Notes: a model not told the origin generated them from the sequence alone. A stretch of 64,000 bases of DNA from Paenibacillus polygoni (GCF_030263935.1 NZ_CP127162.1:2241501-2305500), one strand, 5' to 3'. Shown: positions 53,394-62,381, counted from the stretch's first letter. Program-made: numbers and translations.

Positions 53394-53548
53394 AAACACA
53401 GCATTCCTGTTACGGGTATTTCGCCCTCAGTCGCGTAGAAGGATTCATGAAGATTGATCAGGTGATACATTTAATCGCTAAGTCTTAACGACCAGTCCCT
53501 ATGGTCAATCAAGCTGCTTAAACGTCACGAATTCCAAATGTTATTAGC
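53394..53548 (+). repeat. Strongly eroded attC-like site
   Basis: A TTCGCCCTCAGTCGCG segment and CGTCACGAATTCCAAAT then GTTATTAGC resemble a tip and right arm; no clear left box. Core G53540. Confidence 0.4.
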
Positions 53549-53599
53549 AATAACTGTAAATTTGAAAAGTGATTTTAAAGGATTTCTTAGTTAGCATTT

Positions 53600-53747
53600 T
53601 TCAAATTACATCAACATAGACATCATTAATGGTGCTGTGAAAACATTCGTTCTCACAAATTTAAGGGAATTGTGGTTACCAGTGTATCAATATAAAGAAT
53701 TTATTGGTTCTTCATATAACCATAAAGGATACGAGTTTAAATATTAG
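53600..53747 (+). pseudogene. Gene remnant
   Basis: An open stretch without a start encodes NYINIDIINGAVKTFVLTNL followed by RELWLPVYQYKEFIGSSYNH and a stop at 53745. It looks like the C-terminal end of a protein that lost its beginning. Family not recognised. Confidence 0.4.
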
Positions 53748-53802
53748 AGACTCTACCAAGATTAACGAAATAATGGTGAAGGCATCGAAGGAGATAATAA
53801 CA

Positions 53803-53965
53803 TCGGATAACAACATATTAACGCTACTAAACTTACATCCCTTGGCTGCCCAGATATTTAAAAGATAACGATTAAGCAGAGGCAGACAACCTAGGGGAGT
53901 CTAAGTAATAGAACGTCGCTACGCAACTTTAAGCCTCTCAGGTTCATGAAAATTATTGAAAAAGA
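53803..53965 (+). repeat. attC-like site 35 (eroded right arm)
   Basis: TCGGATAAC and ATTAACGC are well kept; the tip carries AGTCTAAGT...CTTTAAGCCTCTCAGG. The right arm is TTCATGAAAATTATTGAAA with the GTTA core lost. Confidence 0.6.
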
Positions 53966-54039
53966 CAGAAAAATTTTAGTTCAAAAATAATACTTGAAAG
54001 AAAAATATCTAGAAAAAATCTAGAAAGGGTGAAACTACA

Positions 54040-54321
54040 ATGATGCAAAAGATCAAATTCTTGTTGCGATTATGGATGAACGAGCCTATATGGTTTAAGT
54101 GTCTGACTGTTTCAACATTAATCATTTCAATTGTATTTAGTAGTTCATTTTTTTCCTATAATACGAATTATCAAAGTTTGGCTAAGATGGCTACCGCAAT
54201 TTTTTTCTGTGCATTTGGAATAATTTTTCGTAGAAATCTAAAGGTTTCTATACTCTTTTTTTCCATTGTAGTAATTTGTATGTTTTTAGCATGGAACAGT
54301 TTTGATTACGCGAGGTTATAA
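54040..54321 (+). CDS. Small membrane protein
   Basis: 93 aa after GAAAGGGTG. About three hydrophobic segments (residues 19-40, 48-62, 68-86). No family recognised. Its stop is followed at once by an orphan right half-site. Confidence 0.55.
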   Translation: MMQKIKFLLRLWMNEPIWFKCLTVSTLIISIVFSSSFFSYNTNYQSLAKMATAIFFCAFGIIFRRNLKVSILFFSIVVICMFLAWNSFDYARL

Positions 54322-54330
54322 ATTAAAAGT

Positions 54331-54356
54331 GTTCGTGAATACAAAGCGTTATATGA
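54331..54356 (+). repeat. attC-like right half-site
   Basis: GTTCGTGAATACAAAGC then GTTATATGA; core G54348. No left arm. Confidence 0.6.
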
Positions 54357-54390
54357 CAGAATTATTCAAAAAGATGGAGGTGCTTATGGA

Positions 54391-54477
54391 TCCGTTACTA
54401 AGCCTAAGAGAACTCGATGAAATAGCTAAAGGAGCCTTAGGTCGGATGGACGTCGTGGATACACGAACGTTAGACGA
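54391..54477 (+). repeat. attC-like right half-site after a gene-less mini-cassette
   Basis: Tip CCTAAGAG...AGCTAAAGGAGCCTTAGG and right arm CGTCGTGGATACACGAAC then GTTAGACGA; core G54469. Only 121 bases separate it from the previous core, without a gene. Confidence 0.6.
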
Positions 54478-54498
54478 CATCCTACGAAGGAGAAATCA

Positions 54499-55443
54499 AT
54501 GAAGATTATCCAGAAAGATCAGTTAAATAATGTCCTATCAGAAAAAATTCTTCATCGAGAAATCATTGATAAATCAAAACATGGAAGAATTATTGAAAGG
54601 CTCATTTTAAGTTCAAAATCTCTCTTGTTGAAATATGGAACTGATGATGGAATTCAAAATGAAGTAATGATTTATAAAAGAATTGGTCGTAAAACCAGTG
54701 AAGTTCCACATGTCATATTGAGTGACGAAATCGAAGGTGTTTATTTTTTAGTATTGAATTGGATTGAGGGGACGCACCCTAATTTTACAAATCCGCAAGA
54801 TATCATAATAGTTTATAAAGCGATAGGAAGTTGGGCTGCAGAATGGTCAAAAAGAATTGATGAATTAATGGATATCAAACATGACTCTTTAAATGCTTTT
54901 GAAAAGTTAGAAAATTTACTTTCAGAAAGAAAGGATACAATAAAACAGATTATCCCTTCACAAACATTTGGCTTGCTGAAATATGTCATACAAAAACAAG
55001 ATTATATTCTGAAGTTATTGAGGGAAACTCCCTTAACCCTAGATCCAGGTGATATTTCGCTACATATTATAATAATAAGAAGTGACGATGAGAATGTGAT
55101 ATTTATTGACTTTGAATCATCCTCAATTAGACCAATGATTATGTTCTTTGAACATTACGGAGAGGGATATGAATCAATACCAAATACTCCTAAAGATATT
55201 GACCTCGCAGAACGATCATTTTTAGAAGCTTGGAATGATCAATCCGGTAGAACAATTGAGTGGGAGTGTTTTCGACATAGTCAAATATGTGCGATGATTT
55301 ATTATAAAATTTACAATCATGTTTATTGGATTCAAAAATTTTTAGATGGAAATAGCGTAGAAGAAACAACGGAATGGATTAATAATGATTCAGAAAAATT
55401 AAAAGATTTGATAGTTAAACTAGAAGCTGCAGACATCCTCTAA
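54499..55443 (+). CDS. Phosphotransferase of the APH/choline-kinase fold
   Basis: 314 aa after GAAGGAG. N-terminal kinase lobe (SLLLKYGTDDGIQNEVMIYKR) and a C-terminal lobe with TLDPGDISLHIIII where a standard H-G-D-x4-N would be: the His is Pro and the Asn position is Ile, so the catalytic loop is atypical. The metal motif VIFIDFESSSIRP is present. Activity uncertain. Confidence 0.65.
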   Translation: MKIIQKDQLNNVLSEKILHREIIDKSKHGRIIERLILSSKSLLLKYGTDDGIQNEVMIYKRIGRKTSEVPHVILSDEIEGVYFLVLNWIEGTHPNFTNPQDIIIVYKAIGSWAAEWSKRIDELMDIKHDSLNAFEKLENLLSERKDTIKQIIPSQTFGLLKYVIQKQDYILKLLRETPLTLDPGDISLHIIIIRSDDENVIFIDFESSSIRPMIMFFEHYGEGYESIPNTPKDIDLAERSFLEAWNDQSGRTIEWECFRHSQICAMIYYKIYNHVYWIQKFLDGNSVEETTEWINNDSEKLKDLIVKLEAADIL

Positions 55444-55570
55444 CACATAATATTTACTCAGCGGGGCTTACTTCCCTCGGTAAACAGATGTATAATTGTG
55501 GAATATTTTCAGGCAACACCAACCCAGCCTAAGACTGGGTTGTGTCGTGAATAACAGGAACGTTAGCCAT
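55437..55570 (+). repeat. attC-like site 36
   Basis: Left box CCTCTAAC versus its cassette start TTAGACG (54470): 6 of 7; it overlaps the kinase stop codon. ATTTACTC pairs partly with CGTGAATA; right box GTTAGCCAT; crossover G55562^T. Tip AACCCAGCCTAAGACTGGGTT. Confidence 0.75.
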
Positions 55571-55620
55571 AGCTATTTTGAGAACACTTTTAATACAATG
55601 GCTTCTTCCAGAAAACCCTT

Positions 55621-55785
55621 CGTGTAACAACAGAATTACGCTCAAAATTCACACTGAGAAACGAGTGGTTATAGTCAGCCCCCTAAGCTCGTCGGGACGT
55701 CACTGCTTTAGGTGTTCAGTAAGCCTAAGCTTTAAGCAGCGACTCCTAGGGGACAAGACGTCATCAATACAAAAAATCCGCTGAG
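55621..55785 (+). repeat. attC-like site 37 (eroded), after a 50-bp gene-less cassette
   Basis: CGTGTAAC and AATTACGC on the left; tip CCCCTAAGCTCGTCGGGACG...AGCCTAAGC; right arm GACGTCATCAATAC with the GTTA core lost. Only 50 bases lie between this and the previous crossover, so there is no gene. Confidence 0.5.
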
Positions 55786-55817
55786 ATTCGTGTGGAGTTT
55801 ATAAGAAGGAGAAGTAT

Positions 55818-56639
55818 ATGAACAAAATAAAAGATCTTCTAAGAGATGTACAAAATAATAATTTCAAAACACCTATGGGAACAGACATAAATCAACTAGT
55901 CAAAGAAATGATTCTATACATTGGGTCAGTTGATCATGAATTGAGAGATAAGCTCATTTATGGAACTTTATATAGATGGATAATGGATCAAGAGCTAAGT
56001 GTAGATTTAGTAAGACAATTGCTATATGTGACTTTAGATGATGATCATTTATTCCATGGAATAGGTGATATCGATCAAGATACAGTATTTACACGTTCCT
56101 TTTCAGTACTGTTTGTACCACTTGCATTACATTATAACGATATCTTCAATTACTTAACTGAATCTGATTATGAATATGTATACTCGAGAGTAACCTTGTA
56201 TTTCGAACGCGAGAAGGATTTTAGAGGATATATATTAGATAAGGGTTGGGCACATTCTATTGCACATGCAGCCGATGCTTTAGCTTCGATTGCAGCTGCG
56301 TCCTATTATTCTCGTGAACATTTATTGTTTATTTTAGAGTTAATAGGAGAAAAGAGTTATTTTAATAACTATTATTTTATAAACGGAGAAGATGAAAGGA
56401 TGGCAGAGGTAGTCATTCAAATTGTAAAACGCAATAAACTAAAGAAAGATATTTTACTTAATTGGGTGCAACAACTTGGTGACTTTAAAAGATTAGATAT
56501 ATATCCTCAAGATGATATAAAGAGAGGAAATACAAAAAATCTTTTGCGTAGTGTCTATTTCAAATTACTGGATATTAATGGGTCTGAGGTTATAACAAAT
56601 GAAATAGTAAAAACATTAAAAAAATCTAAATCTATTTAA
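55818..56639 (+). CDS. DUF2785-family protein
   Basis: 273 aa after AGAAGGAGAAG. DKGWAHSIAHAADALASIAA is the DUF2785 signature, within a fully helical protein. Function of the family unknown; cytosolic. Confidence 0.8.
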   Translation: MNKIKDLLRDVQNNNFKTPMGTDINQLVKEMILYIGSVDHELRDKLIYGTLYRWIMDQELSVDLVRQLLYVTLDDDHLFHGIGDIDQDTVFTRSFSVLFVPLALHYNDIFNYLTESDYEYVYSRVTLYFEREKDFRGYILDKGWAHSIAHAADALASIAAASYYSREHLLFILELIGEKSYFNNYYFINGEDERMAEVVIQIVKRNKLKKDILLNWVQQLGDFKRLDIYPQDDIKRGNTKNLLRSVYFKLLDINGSEVITNEIVKTLKKSKSI

Positions 56640-56659
56640 ATCAAAGAAGTTAAGGACGT

Positions 56660-56772
56660 CTAATAACAACCTATACTCTACATATTACTTACTCTACTAA
56701 ATCGCTTGAAGGGGAAAGTGCCAAGAATATGAACATAGTTGAATAACCTTTGAATACAACAACATTATATGT
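56660..56772 (+). repeat. attC-like site 38 (eroded)
   Basis: TAATAACAACCTATACTC on the left and TTTGAATACAACAAC then ATTATATGT on the right; core G changed to A (56764). Confidence 0.5.
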
Positions 56773-56817
56773 AGTTGGACAAGTTATTATTTGGGGAACA
56801 ATAGAATGGAGATCACT

Positions 56818-57372
56818 ATGATAATTCGTAAAAGTAAATTTGCTGTCAAGGGATTAAGATACAACATTAGAACTGCCATCCATGGAGATTCAAGTTATTT
56901 GTCCGAAGTAAGATTACAGATAGATGGAGAAACAGAAAACATGGACAGGGAAAGAGGAGAGGCATTTTTAGATAAGTCAGGTTTAGAAGACATAATTAAA
57001 TTAGACAGTGAACATTCAAAAGCTTTATTTTTAGTTGTTGAAGTTAAAGATCGAATAGTTGGATTTTCGCGCTGTGTGGGAAATGACTTAAAGAGAACTA
57101 AGCATAGGGTTGAATTTGGTGTGTGCATCTTAAAGAACTATTGGGGTTATGGGATGGGAAAGAACTTGTTAAAAGAAACAATATTCTGGGCAGATTCTAT
57201 CGGAATAAAGAAAATAGAACTGAATGTACTGGAAACCAATGAAAGTGCCATCGAACTATATAAATCTTTCGGTTTTGAAATTGAAGGCGTATTAAAGTAT
57301 GATAAATTACTTTCAGACGGCAAATATTATAACACCATAGTCATGGGGAGAATTAATCAACATGTGCTTTAA
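56818..57372 (+). CDS. RimI/RimL-like GNAT acetyltransferase
   Basis: ATG at 56818 follows ATGGAGAT; the frame back to 56791 is less likely. 184 aa. Motif A CILKNYWGYGMGKNLL, then NVLETNESAIELYKSFGFEIEG, the typical end of SpeG/RimL-like acetyltransferases. Confidence 0.85.
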   Translation: MIIRKSKFAVKGLRYNIRTAIHGDSSYLSEVRLQIDGETENMDRERGEAFLDKSGLEDIIKLDSEHSKALFLVVEVKDRIVGFSRCVGNDLKRTKHRVEFGVCILKNYWGYGMGKNLLKETIFWADSIGIKKIELNVLETNESAIELYKSFGFEIEGVLKYDKLLSDGKYYNTIVMGRINQHVL

Positions 57373-57399
57373 CGATAAACGACAGCAAAAAGTAGGTGG

Positions 57400-57431
57400 A
57401 TTTCTGTCGTGAATATAATAACGTTAGAAGA
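57400..57431 (+). repeat. attC-like right half-site
   Basis: TTCTGTCGTGAATATAATAAC then GTTAGAAGA; core G57423. No convincing left arm; ACGATAAACGAC at 57372 may be its trace. Confidence 0.6.
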
Positions 57432-57457
57432 AAGTGCGCGAGATCCTAAGAACGGGA

Positions 57458-58024
57458 GTGATTATTATTAAATTCGTATTGTTATTTGGACCCCAAGCCG
57501 TTGGGAAGATGACTGTTGGTCATGAATTAACAAAGATAACTGAATTAAAGTTATTTCACAATCACATGTCTATTGAATTGTTCCATCCTTTCTTTGGTTT
57601 CGGCAGCGAAACATGGAGACTATCTGAAATCGTAAGAAGAGAGTTCTTTGAATCGTTCTCGAATAGCAACCAGTATGGGCTTATTTTTACTTACGTATGG
57701 GGGTTTGATCTTCAAGCAGATTGGGAATTTGTTAAACAAACATGTGATATCTTTGAATCGAAAGGTGCCGAAATCTATTTCGTTGAATTAGAAGCAAATA
57801 TAGAAGAAAGAATAACAAGAAATGCAACGGATTTTAGACTTGATCAAAAACCAACAAAAAGAAATGTTGAACAATCTGAAATGGACTTGATCAGTACGAT
57901 GGAAAAACATAGACTCAATTCTCATAAAGGAGAAATTACAAGAGAAAACTATTTGAGAATTGATAATACTAATTTAAGTGCAGATGAAGTCGCAGGAATT
58001 ATTAAGGACACATTCCAATTTTAA
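57458..58024 (+). CDS. P-loop kinase-like protein
   Basis: The start is unclear; GTG at 57458 is used, though ATT codons closer to KFVLLFG fit the ribosome site better. About 188 aa. Walker A LFGPQAVGKMTVG at the start, conserved FHNHMSIELF and later FVELEANIEERITRN as in shikimate/gluconate-kinase-like small P-loop proteins. Substrate unknown. Confidence 0.7.
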   Translation: MIIIKFVLLFGPQAVGKMTVGHELTKITELKLFHNHMSIELFHPFFGFGSETWRLSEIVRREFFESFSNSNQYGLIFTYVWGFDLQADWEFVKQTCDIFESKGAEIYFVELEANIEERITRNATDFRLDQKPTKRNVEQSEMDLISTMEKHRLNSHKGEITRENYLRIDNTNLSADEVAGIIKDTFQF

Positions 58025-58057
58025 AGCTTACACAGGTAATTCAAGTGAGTGTCAATA

Positions 58058-58389
58058 TCTTATAACACCGTGTTAGACATCTGTTCTATATGATTCCAGC
58101 TTTCCTTATTGACTACAAGTTTTTAAATGAAACACAGTCGTTATTATTTGTACCCATGAACATATCCGAATAATACAACTACAAAGTAATCTAGCAAGGA
58201 TTCGCAGATCTGAGACAGCATCTATGAATTGAAGCCAAACAAGTTTACATAAGGCAATACTTTATATGACGTGAGTTTCGAAATATGGGATTCGGAATTG
58301 CTGGAATAGAACTATTGAGAAGCACACGCAGGACGTAAAAAGGATTGCGCATATGCCTCTCAGGTTTGTAGGTACATTATGTTAGGCAA
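58058..58389 (+). repeat. Eroded attC-like site 40
   Basis: Left box TCTTATAAC versus its cassette start TTAGAAGA (57424): 7 of 8, then CCGTGTTAGAC. The right end is CTCTCAGGTTTGTAGGTACATTAT then GTTAGGCAA (core G58381). The 300 bases between carry no gene and little pairing. Confidence 0.5.
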
Positions 58390-58435
58390 TAACCGCGAAC
58401 TACACTAAAAAAACAAAAAGGAGTTAGAAGCGAAA

Positions 58436-58926
58436 ATGGAATTAAAACTTGTCCCAGTAAATTCTGAAAATAAAAGTATACTCATTAATTTATATGAACT
58501 GTACGAGTATGACTTCAGTAAATATACAGGTCGAGATGTCGATAGAAACGGCAAATTTGAAGTAAACATAGATTACTATTGGGAAGGCGACGAAAGGTGG
58601 AATCCATTTTTTATAAAAGTAGCAGATATAATCGTAGGTTTTATAGTAGTTCTTTTTGAGAATATGGATACGATCCAGATCCGACGCATGTGATATACGA
58701 TTTCATGGTTTTACAGAAATATAGAAGATCGGGTATAGGTCGTAAAGCAGCGATAGAAGCATTTAAAATGTATGAAGCAAATTGGAAAATTTCGCAAATG
58801 GAGAGCAACCTTCTGGCAAGAACCTTCTGGAAAAATGTAATAGAAGGTTATAAAGGAACTAATTACACTGAACATTATGTACAAGACCAGAAAAAATATA
58901 TACAAGAATTTAGTACAAGAAATTAA
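58436..58926 (+). pseudogene. GNAT acetyltransferase with frameshift
   Basis: The first frame (MELKLVPVNSENKSILINLY...GFIVVLFEN) stops at 58691. The second supplies DPTHVIYDFMVLQKYRRSGIGRKAAIEAF with the acetyl-CoA motif and continues to 58926. A one-base change near 58655-58665 separates them. The intact version resembles the gene at 6552-7040. Confidence 0.8.
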
Positions 58927-58959
58927 AGCATTTTTTGAGGGGGATTCAGTACGGTATTG

Positions 58960-59126
58960 TTTAATAAAATATTCACCATCGATCCGGCTGGTACTGACCC
59001 GGAACCGGTTTGAGAAATTCCTTAAAAATAGTATGGGGCAGAAAAATGCGATGCTAACTGTGTGGGCATAGCCGGTAGCTCTGCCACCATTAGCTTCTTA
59101 GGTTCGAGAACTCAAATACGTTATAA
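58960..59126 (+). repeat. Eroded attC-like site 41
   Basis: TTTAATAAAATATTCAC...GATCCGGC on the left; CTTAGGTTCGAGAACTCAAATAC then GTTATAAAA on the right; core G59120. Confidence 0.5.
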
Positions 59127-59275
59127 AAATTAGAGCAAGTAATAAAGAACTATTATTAATTTTGAACAGGCAGATTAACCCCTAACCCCTTGATTTATTT
59201 ATTATGTAGAAAGTATAATTTTATATGGAAAATAGATACATAAAAGTAAATTTAAATTTGGAAAGGGTGAACGTA

Positions 59276-59581
59276 ATGATTTTTTGGCGAGGATGGGGAA
59301 TTATCGGTATCATTTTTCCTGTATTAATAGTTGCTATACTCGCATCACTAGGATTTAATGATGAAAATTTCCAATGGTATTACTTTATCGGTTTAACCTT
59401 ATCCGCTATACTTATATGGTTTATCGGTAAGCGTTTGAATAGAGATAAAGATGAAATTTTCATGAATGAAAGAACAGGAGAACGGTTTAAAATAGGAAAT
59501 CGCCATACACTATTTTTTATCCCCCTACAATACTATGCGATAGTTTATCCCGTTTTAGGCATCATCCCATTCTTTGCATAA
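59276..59581 (+). CDS. Small membrane protein
   Basis: ATG at 59276 after GAAAGGGTGA. 101 aa with three TM helices (residues about 6-25, 36-52 and 80-98) around a short polar loop NRDKDEIFMNERTGERFKIG. No family recognised. Confidence 0.6.
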   Translation: MIFWRGWGIIGIIFPVLIVAILASLGFNDENFQWYYFIGLTLSAILIWFIGKRLNRDKDEIFMNERTGERFKIGNRHTLFFIPLQYYAIVYPVLGIIPFFA

Positions 59582-59588
59582 AATTAAT

Positions 59589-59635
59589 AAAAAAACACGT
59601 TTATTTTGCATTGTCAAAGAAAACGTGTTTTTTTA
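59589..59635. terminator. Bidirectional terminator-like hairpin
   Basis: AAAAAACACGTTT and AAACGTGTTTTTTT flank a 20-base loop directly after the membrane-protein gene; A and T tracts allow use on either strand. Between here and 59785 nothing is seen. Confidence 0.75.
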
Positions 59636-59784
59636 TTAATTAAATGGTCTAGGGTCGTTAAGATAAAGGGGAACGATAAGAATATAACGGATAAAGGGGG
59701 TATCAGAAATATGGAATAAAGATCTCAAGAAGAGCACAAATATCAATGTGTAACCAAAGGAGCATATAGAAACTATTGATTTAT

Positions 59785-59877
59785 TTTTAATTCAACGCTT
59801 TTTATTACATTTCGCAGTTAGCGGACTCTTCAGTCTATAAGTCGGTAGGACGCCTTGAACAATAGAATGTTATATGA
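59785..59877 (+). repeat. Eroded attC-like site 42
   Basis: TTCAACGC on the left, AAGTCGGTAGGACGCCTTGAAC and GTTATATGA on the right; core G59869. The opened cassette start TTATATGA matches its own 3' box at 60733 8 of 8. Confidence 0.6.
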
Positions 59878-59924
59878 AACGTTATGGCCTAATGGTTGCC
59901 GCAACTGACAAAGGAGACGAAACA

Positions 59925-60566
59925 ATGAAAAAGTATATACTCTTCGATCATGATGGTGTTTTGGTTGATACTGAATTCTGGTATTACAAAGCGGGAGAAC
60001 GCGCTCTGGCCGACATTGGATTTACTTTGAACAAAGATCAATACCTCCGCGACATGACCCAGTCATTGGGCACGTGGTCCCAGGCAAGGGCGGCAGGTAT
60101 TGATGAACAGACCATCAGCAAGCAGCGGGATGTCCGTAACATCTATTATCAGGAATATCTTAGAACAAAAGCTATAGAGATTGAGGGTGTAGTTGAAACT
60201 CTAGCTGAACTTTCAAAGTACGTTCGCATGGCCATTGTTACAACTGCAAAACATGCTGATTTTCAACTTATACATGAAAAGCGCAAGATTAGACAATTCA
60301 TGGATTTCGTCCTTGTTCGCGAAGATTACGAGCACACTAAGCCACACCCGGAACCATACGTGACTGCCCTAAAGCGTTTCGGAGCTACTAAAGAAGAGAC
60401 TCTGATCGTAGAGGATTCAAATAGAGGATTGAACTCAGCCGTGGCAGCTGGTATCGATTGTGTCATTGTACATAACGATTTCACAAAAACTCATGACTTC
60501 TCGCAGGCAAGTTACCGAATTAAGACACTGATTGAACTAAAGGATATTATTCTGAGTGAAATCTGA
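59925..60566 (+). CDS. HAD-superfamily hydrolase (beta-phosphoglucomutase-like)
   Basis: ATG at 59925 after AAAGGAGACG; the frame from 59874 would start on the site arm. 213 aa. Nucleophile DHDGVLVDTEF, middle TTAKH (Thr motif), and KPHPEPYVTALKRFG plus VEDSNRGLNSAVAAG (Lys and acidic motifs) are complete. More GC-rich than its neighbours, suggesting a different origin. Confidence 0.85.
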   Translation: MKKYILFDHDGVLVDTEFWYYKAGERALADIGFTLNKDQYLRDMTQSLGTWSQARAAGIDEQTISKQRDVRNIYYQEYLRTKAIEIEGVVETLAELSKYVRMAIVTTAKHADFQLIHEKRKIRQFMDFVLVREDYEHTKPHPEPYVTALKRFGATKEETLIVEDSNRGLNSAVAAGIDCVIVHNDFTKTHDFSQASYRIKTLIELKDIILSEI

Positions 60567-60732
60567 GCAGCTTTGTGACGAAGCAGGATGTTCATTTTCA
60601 AGCATGGGAATCAAGAAGGTGTATTTATTTATAGATCCTTTATAGACCATTAAAGCTCTCGGGTTTGTACCCTGATCGTAGATGCGATCAAGGAATGAAT
60701 TTGTGTGTTTTTTGAGTAAGTTAGGTGGAATA

Positions 60733-60849
60733 TCATATAACAATTCATTCACGCATCTGTCCGATCCCCTCGGTCGCAGACGTGAATTGGAAGAAGCAGA
60801 TGCTGCGACAACTCCTACGCTAGTTCGTGAATACAAGAACGTTATATGA
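60733..60849 (+). repeat. attC-like site 43
   Basis: Left box TCATATAAC complements its cassette start (TTATATGA at 59870) 8 of 8. ATTCACGC and CGTGAAT perfect; right box GTTATATGA; crossover G60841^T. Best-kept site of the right half. Confidence 0.85.
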
Positions 60850-60891
60850 AACAATTGCAAATAATGTTACTCGGGTTATCAGGGAGGATCT

Positions 60892-61401
60892 ATGAAAAAT
60901 AAAGCTTTATTTGCTACTCTTATCATTATTTTTCTAATCTTTATGTTTGGAAATTCAATGACCACAACCCCAGGTCGAAGTTCTGGTAACGGAAATCCTG
61001 CAATATTGTTATTACTTCCATTGTCCATATTTTTCATAGTCTTGACCTTTCAATGGTTCAAATTTTTTAAAGATAAGATGATAAGCAATAAAACAGTCAT
61101 TATCTTATCACTGCTAATCATCTGTCATCATGCGATCGGATTATATTATCAAATAATAAGCTTTCAAAGTTACCGTATTCTTTTGGCAGAAGTATATGAA
61201 AGGCAGTTTGGAACAATTGATTGGGATTACATTAATTCGATTACTTCGGGACTATCCATTCACATCAACAATCAATATTTTAATATAAATACATATTTTT
61301 TGTTTTTGAGTCTTTCACTTTTGATTTGGTTGTTGAGTCAAATGATAATAAGTTGTCGGAGAAACATGAGAGAAAAAAGTGGGATTAAGATAACATTTTA
61401 A
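60892..61401 (+). CDS. Polytopic membrane protein
   Basis: 169 aa after CAGGGAGG. Four TM segments (residues about 5-20, 38-56, 64-86 and 136-155). No family recognised. Confidence 0.6.
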   Translation: MKNKALFATLIIIFLIFMFGNSMTTTPGRSSGNGNPAILLLLPLSIFFIVLTFQWFKFFKDKMISNKTVIILSLLIICHHAIGLYYQIISFQSYRILLAEVYERQFGTIDWDYINSITSGLSIHINNQYFNINTYFLFLSLSLLIWLLSQMIISCRRNMREKSGIKITF

Positions 61402-61490
61402 GTAAGGGTTGCTCAATGACTTCAATAAATTCAGTCGCTCTGCTCTTTGAGCCTCTCGGGTGGGTTCAGGAATACACAAACGATAAAGGA
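61402..61490 (+). repeat. attC-like right-half remnant
   Basis: GAGCCTCTCGGGTGGGTTCAGG, AATACACAAAC then GATAAAGG at 61451-61490 is the trace of a right arm; the left part is lost. Confidence 0.4.
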
Positions 61491-61533
61491 GATTACGAAA
61501 AATATTTTAGAAAATATTGTGAGGAGATAATTC

Positions 61534-62145
61534 ATGAAAGGTAAAATATTATTATTATTTTTTGTTATGATAATGTTTACATCTTGTCAAAAAAATAGTC
61601 AGTCGATTACGTTAAACAGCGAAACCAATTCAACAATGAATTCTGAACTGGAAATAACGGAAGGTCAATTAGAACCTTCTAACAATGAAGTGCTATCCAT
61701 GAGCATTGGGAACTATGATTTGAAAGGAGAATTTTATGATGAAATGCTCCGAAATCCTATAGATCATGATTATGAAGTGGATTTTAATGAATTTCAAAAT
61801 TCCAAAAAGATTATCACAACATTGGAATGGGGGGCGTTGGAAAGCAAATATATAGAGATTTGGGATAAAGAATTGAATCAAATATATAAAAAGCTTCTTT
61901 CTAAGTTGGATAGAGAACCAAGAGAATCACTAATTGAATCGCAGAAAGATTGGCTACAGTACCACTTAAGGGAAACAAAATTTGTAGAGAAGACATTTAT
62001 TACGAATGGTTACCTTGGATCCAAAGGATCGGTAAGCCTAAGCACGGTTATACGGGAGAGAATTAGGGAAAGAACAATGCAATTATTTGAATATCGATAT
62101 TTGCTAGATGGTGAAGTTGAGTTTGTATACCAAAGTGAAAAATAG
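61534..62145 (+). CDS. Lipoprotein with LprI-like (DUF1311) domain
   Basis: 203 aa after GTGAGGAG. Lipobox FTSC near residue 18. The C-terminal half has EIWDKELNQIYKKLLSKLD and ESQKDWLQYHL, the spacing of LprI/DUF1311 lysozyme-inhibitor-like domains. Predicted extracellular and membrane-anchored; may protect against lysozyme-type enzymes. Confidence 0.65.
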   Translation: MKGKILLLFFVMIMFTSCQKNSQSITLNSETNSTMNSELEITEGQLEPSNNEVLSMSIGNYDLKGEFYDEMLRNPIDHDYEVDFNEFQNSKKIITTLEWGALESKYIEIWDKELNQIYKKLLSKLDREPRESLIESQKDWLQYHLRETKFVEKTFITNGYLGSKGSVSLSTVIRERIRERTMQLFEYRYLLDGEVEFVYQSEK

Positions 62146-62195
62146 AGTTGTAATCTTGATCAAAGTTTATAGGCGATGCCTCGATGATACTAACA

Positions 62196-62345
62196 TCGTA
62201 TAACAAAGTATTAACGATGTATGGCTATCATCCCTTGGTTTTCAGATGTATAATCATGGAAGAAGACTCAGACAACAAACGGCCTAGCCTAATATAAGAG
62301 CTATTTAAAGCTGGGTCGTTTCGTGAATATAAAAACGTTATGTAC
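62196..62345 (+). repeat. attC-like site 45
   Basis: Left TCGTATAAC, ATTAACG; right TCGTGAAT then GTTATGTAC; crossover G62337^T. Tip is an eroded version of the TAAGATAAGAGCTATCTAA class (TAATATAAGAGCTATTTAA). Confidence 0.78.
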
Positions 62346-62381
62346 AATTCGGGGATAAACATATATCTAAGGAGAATTTTC

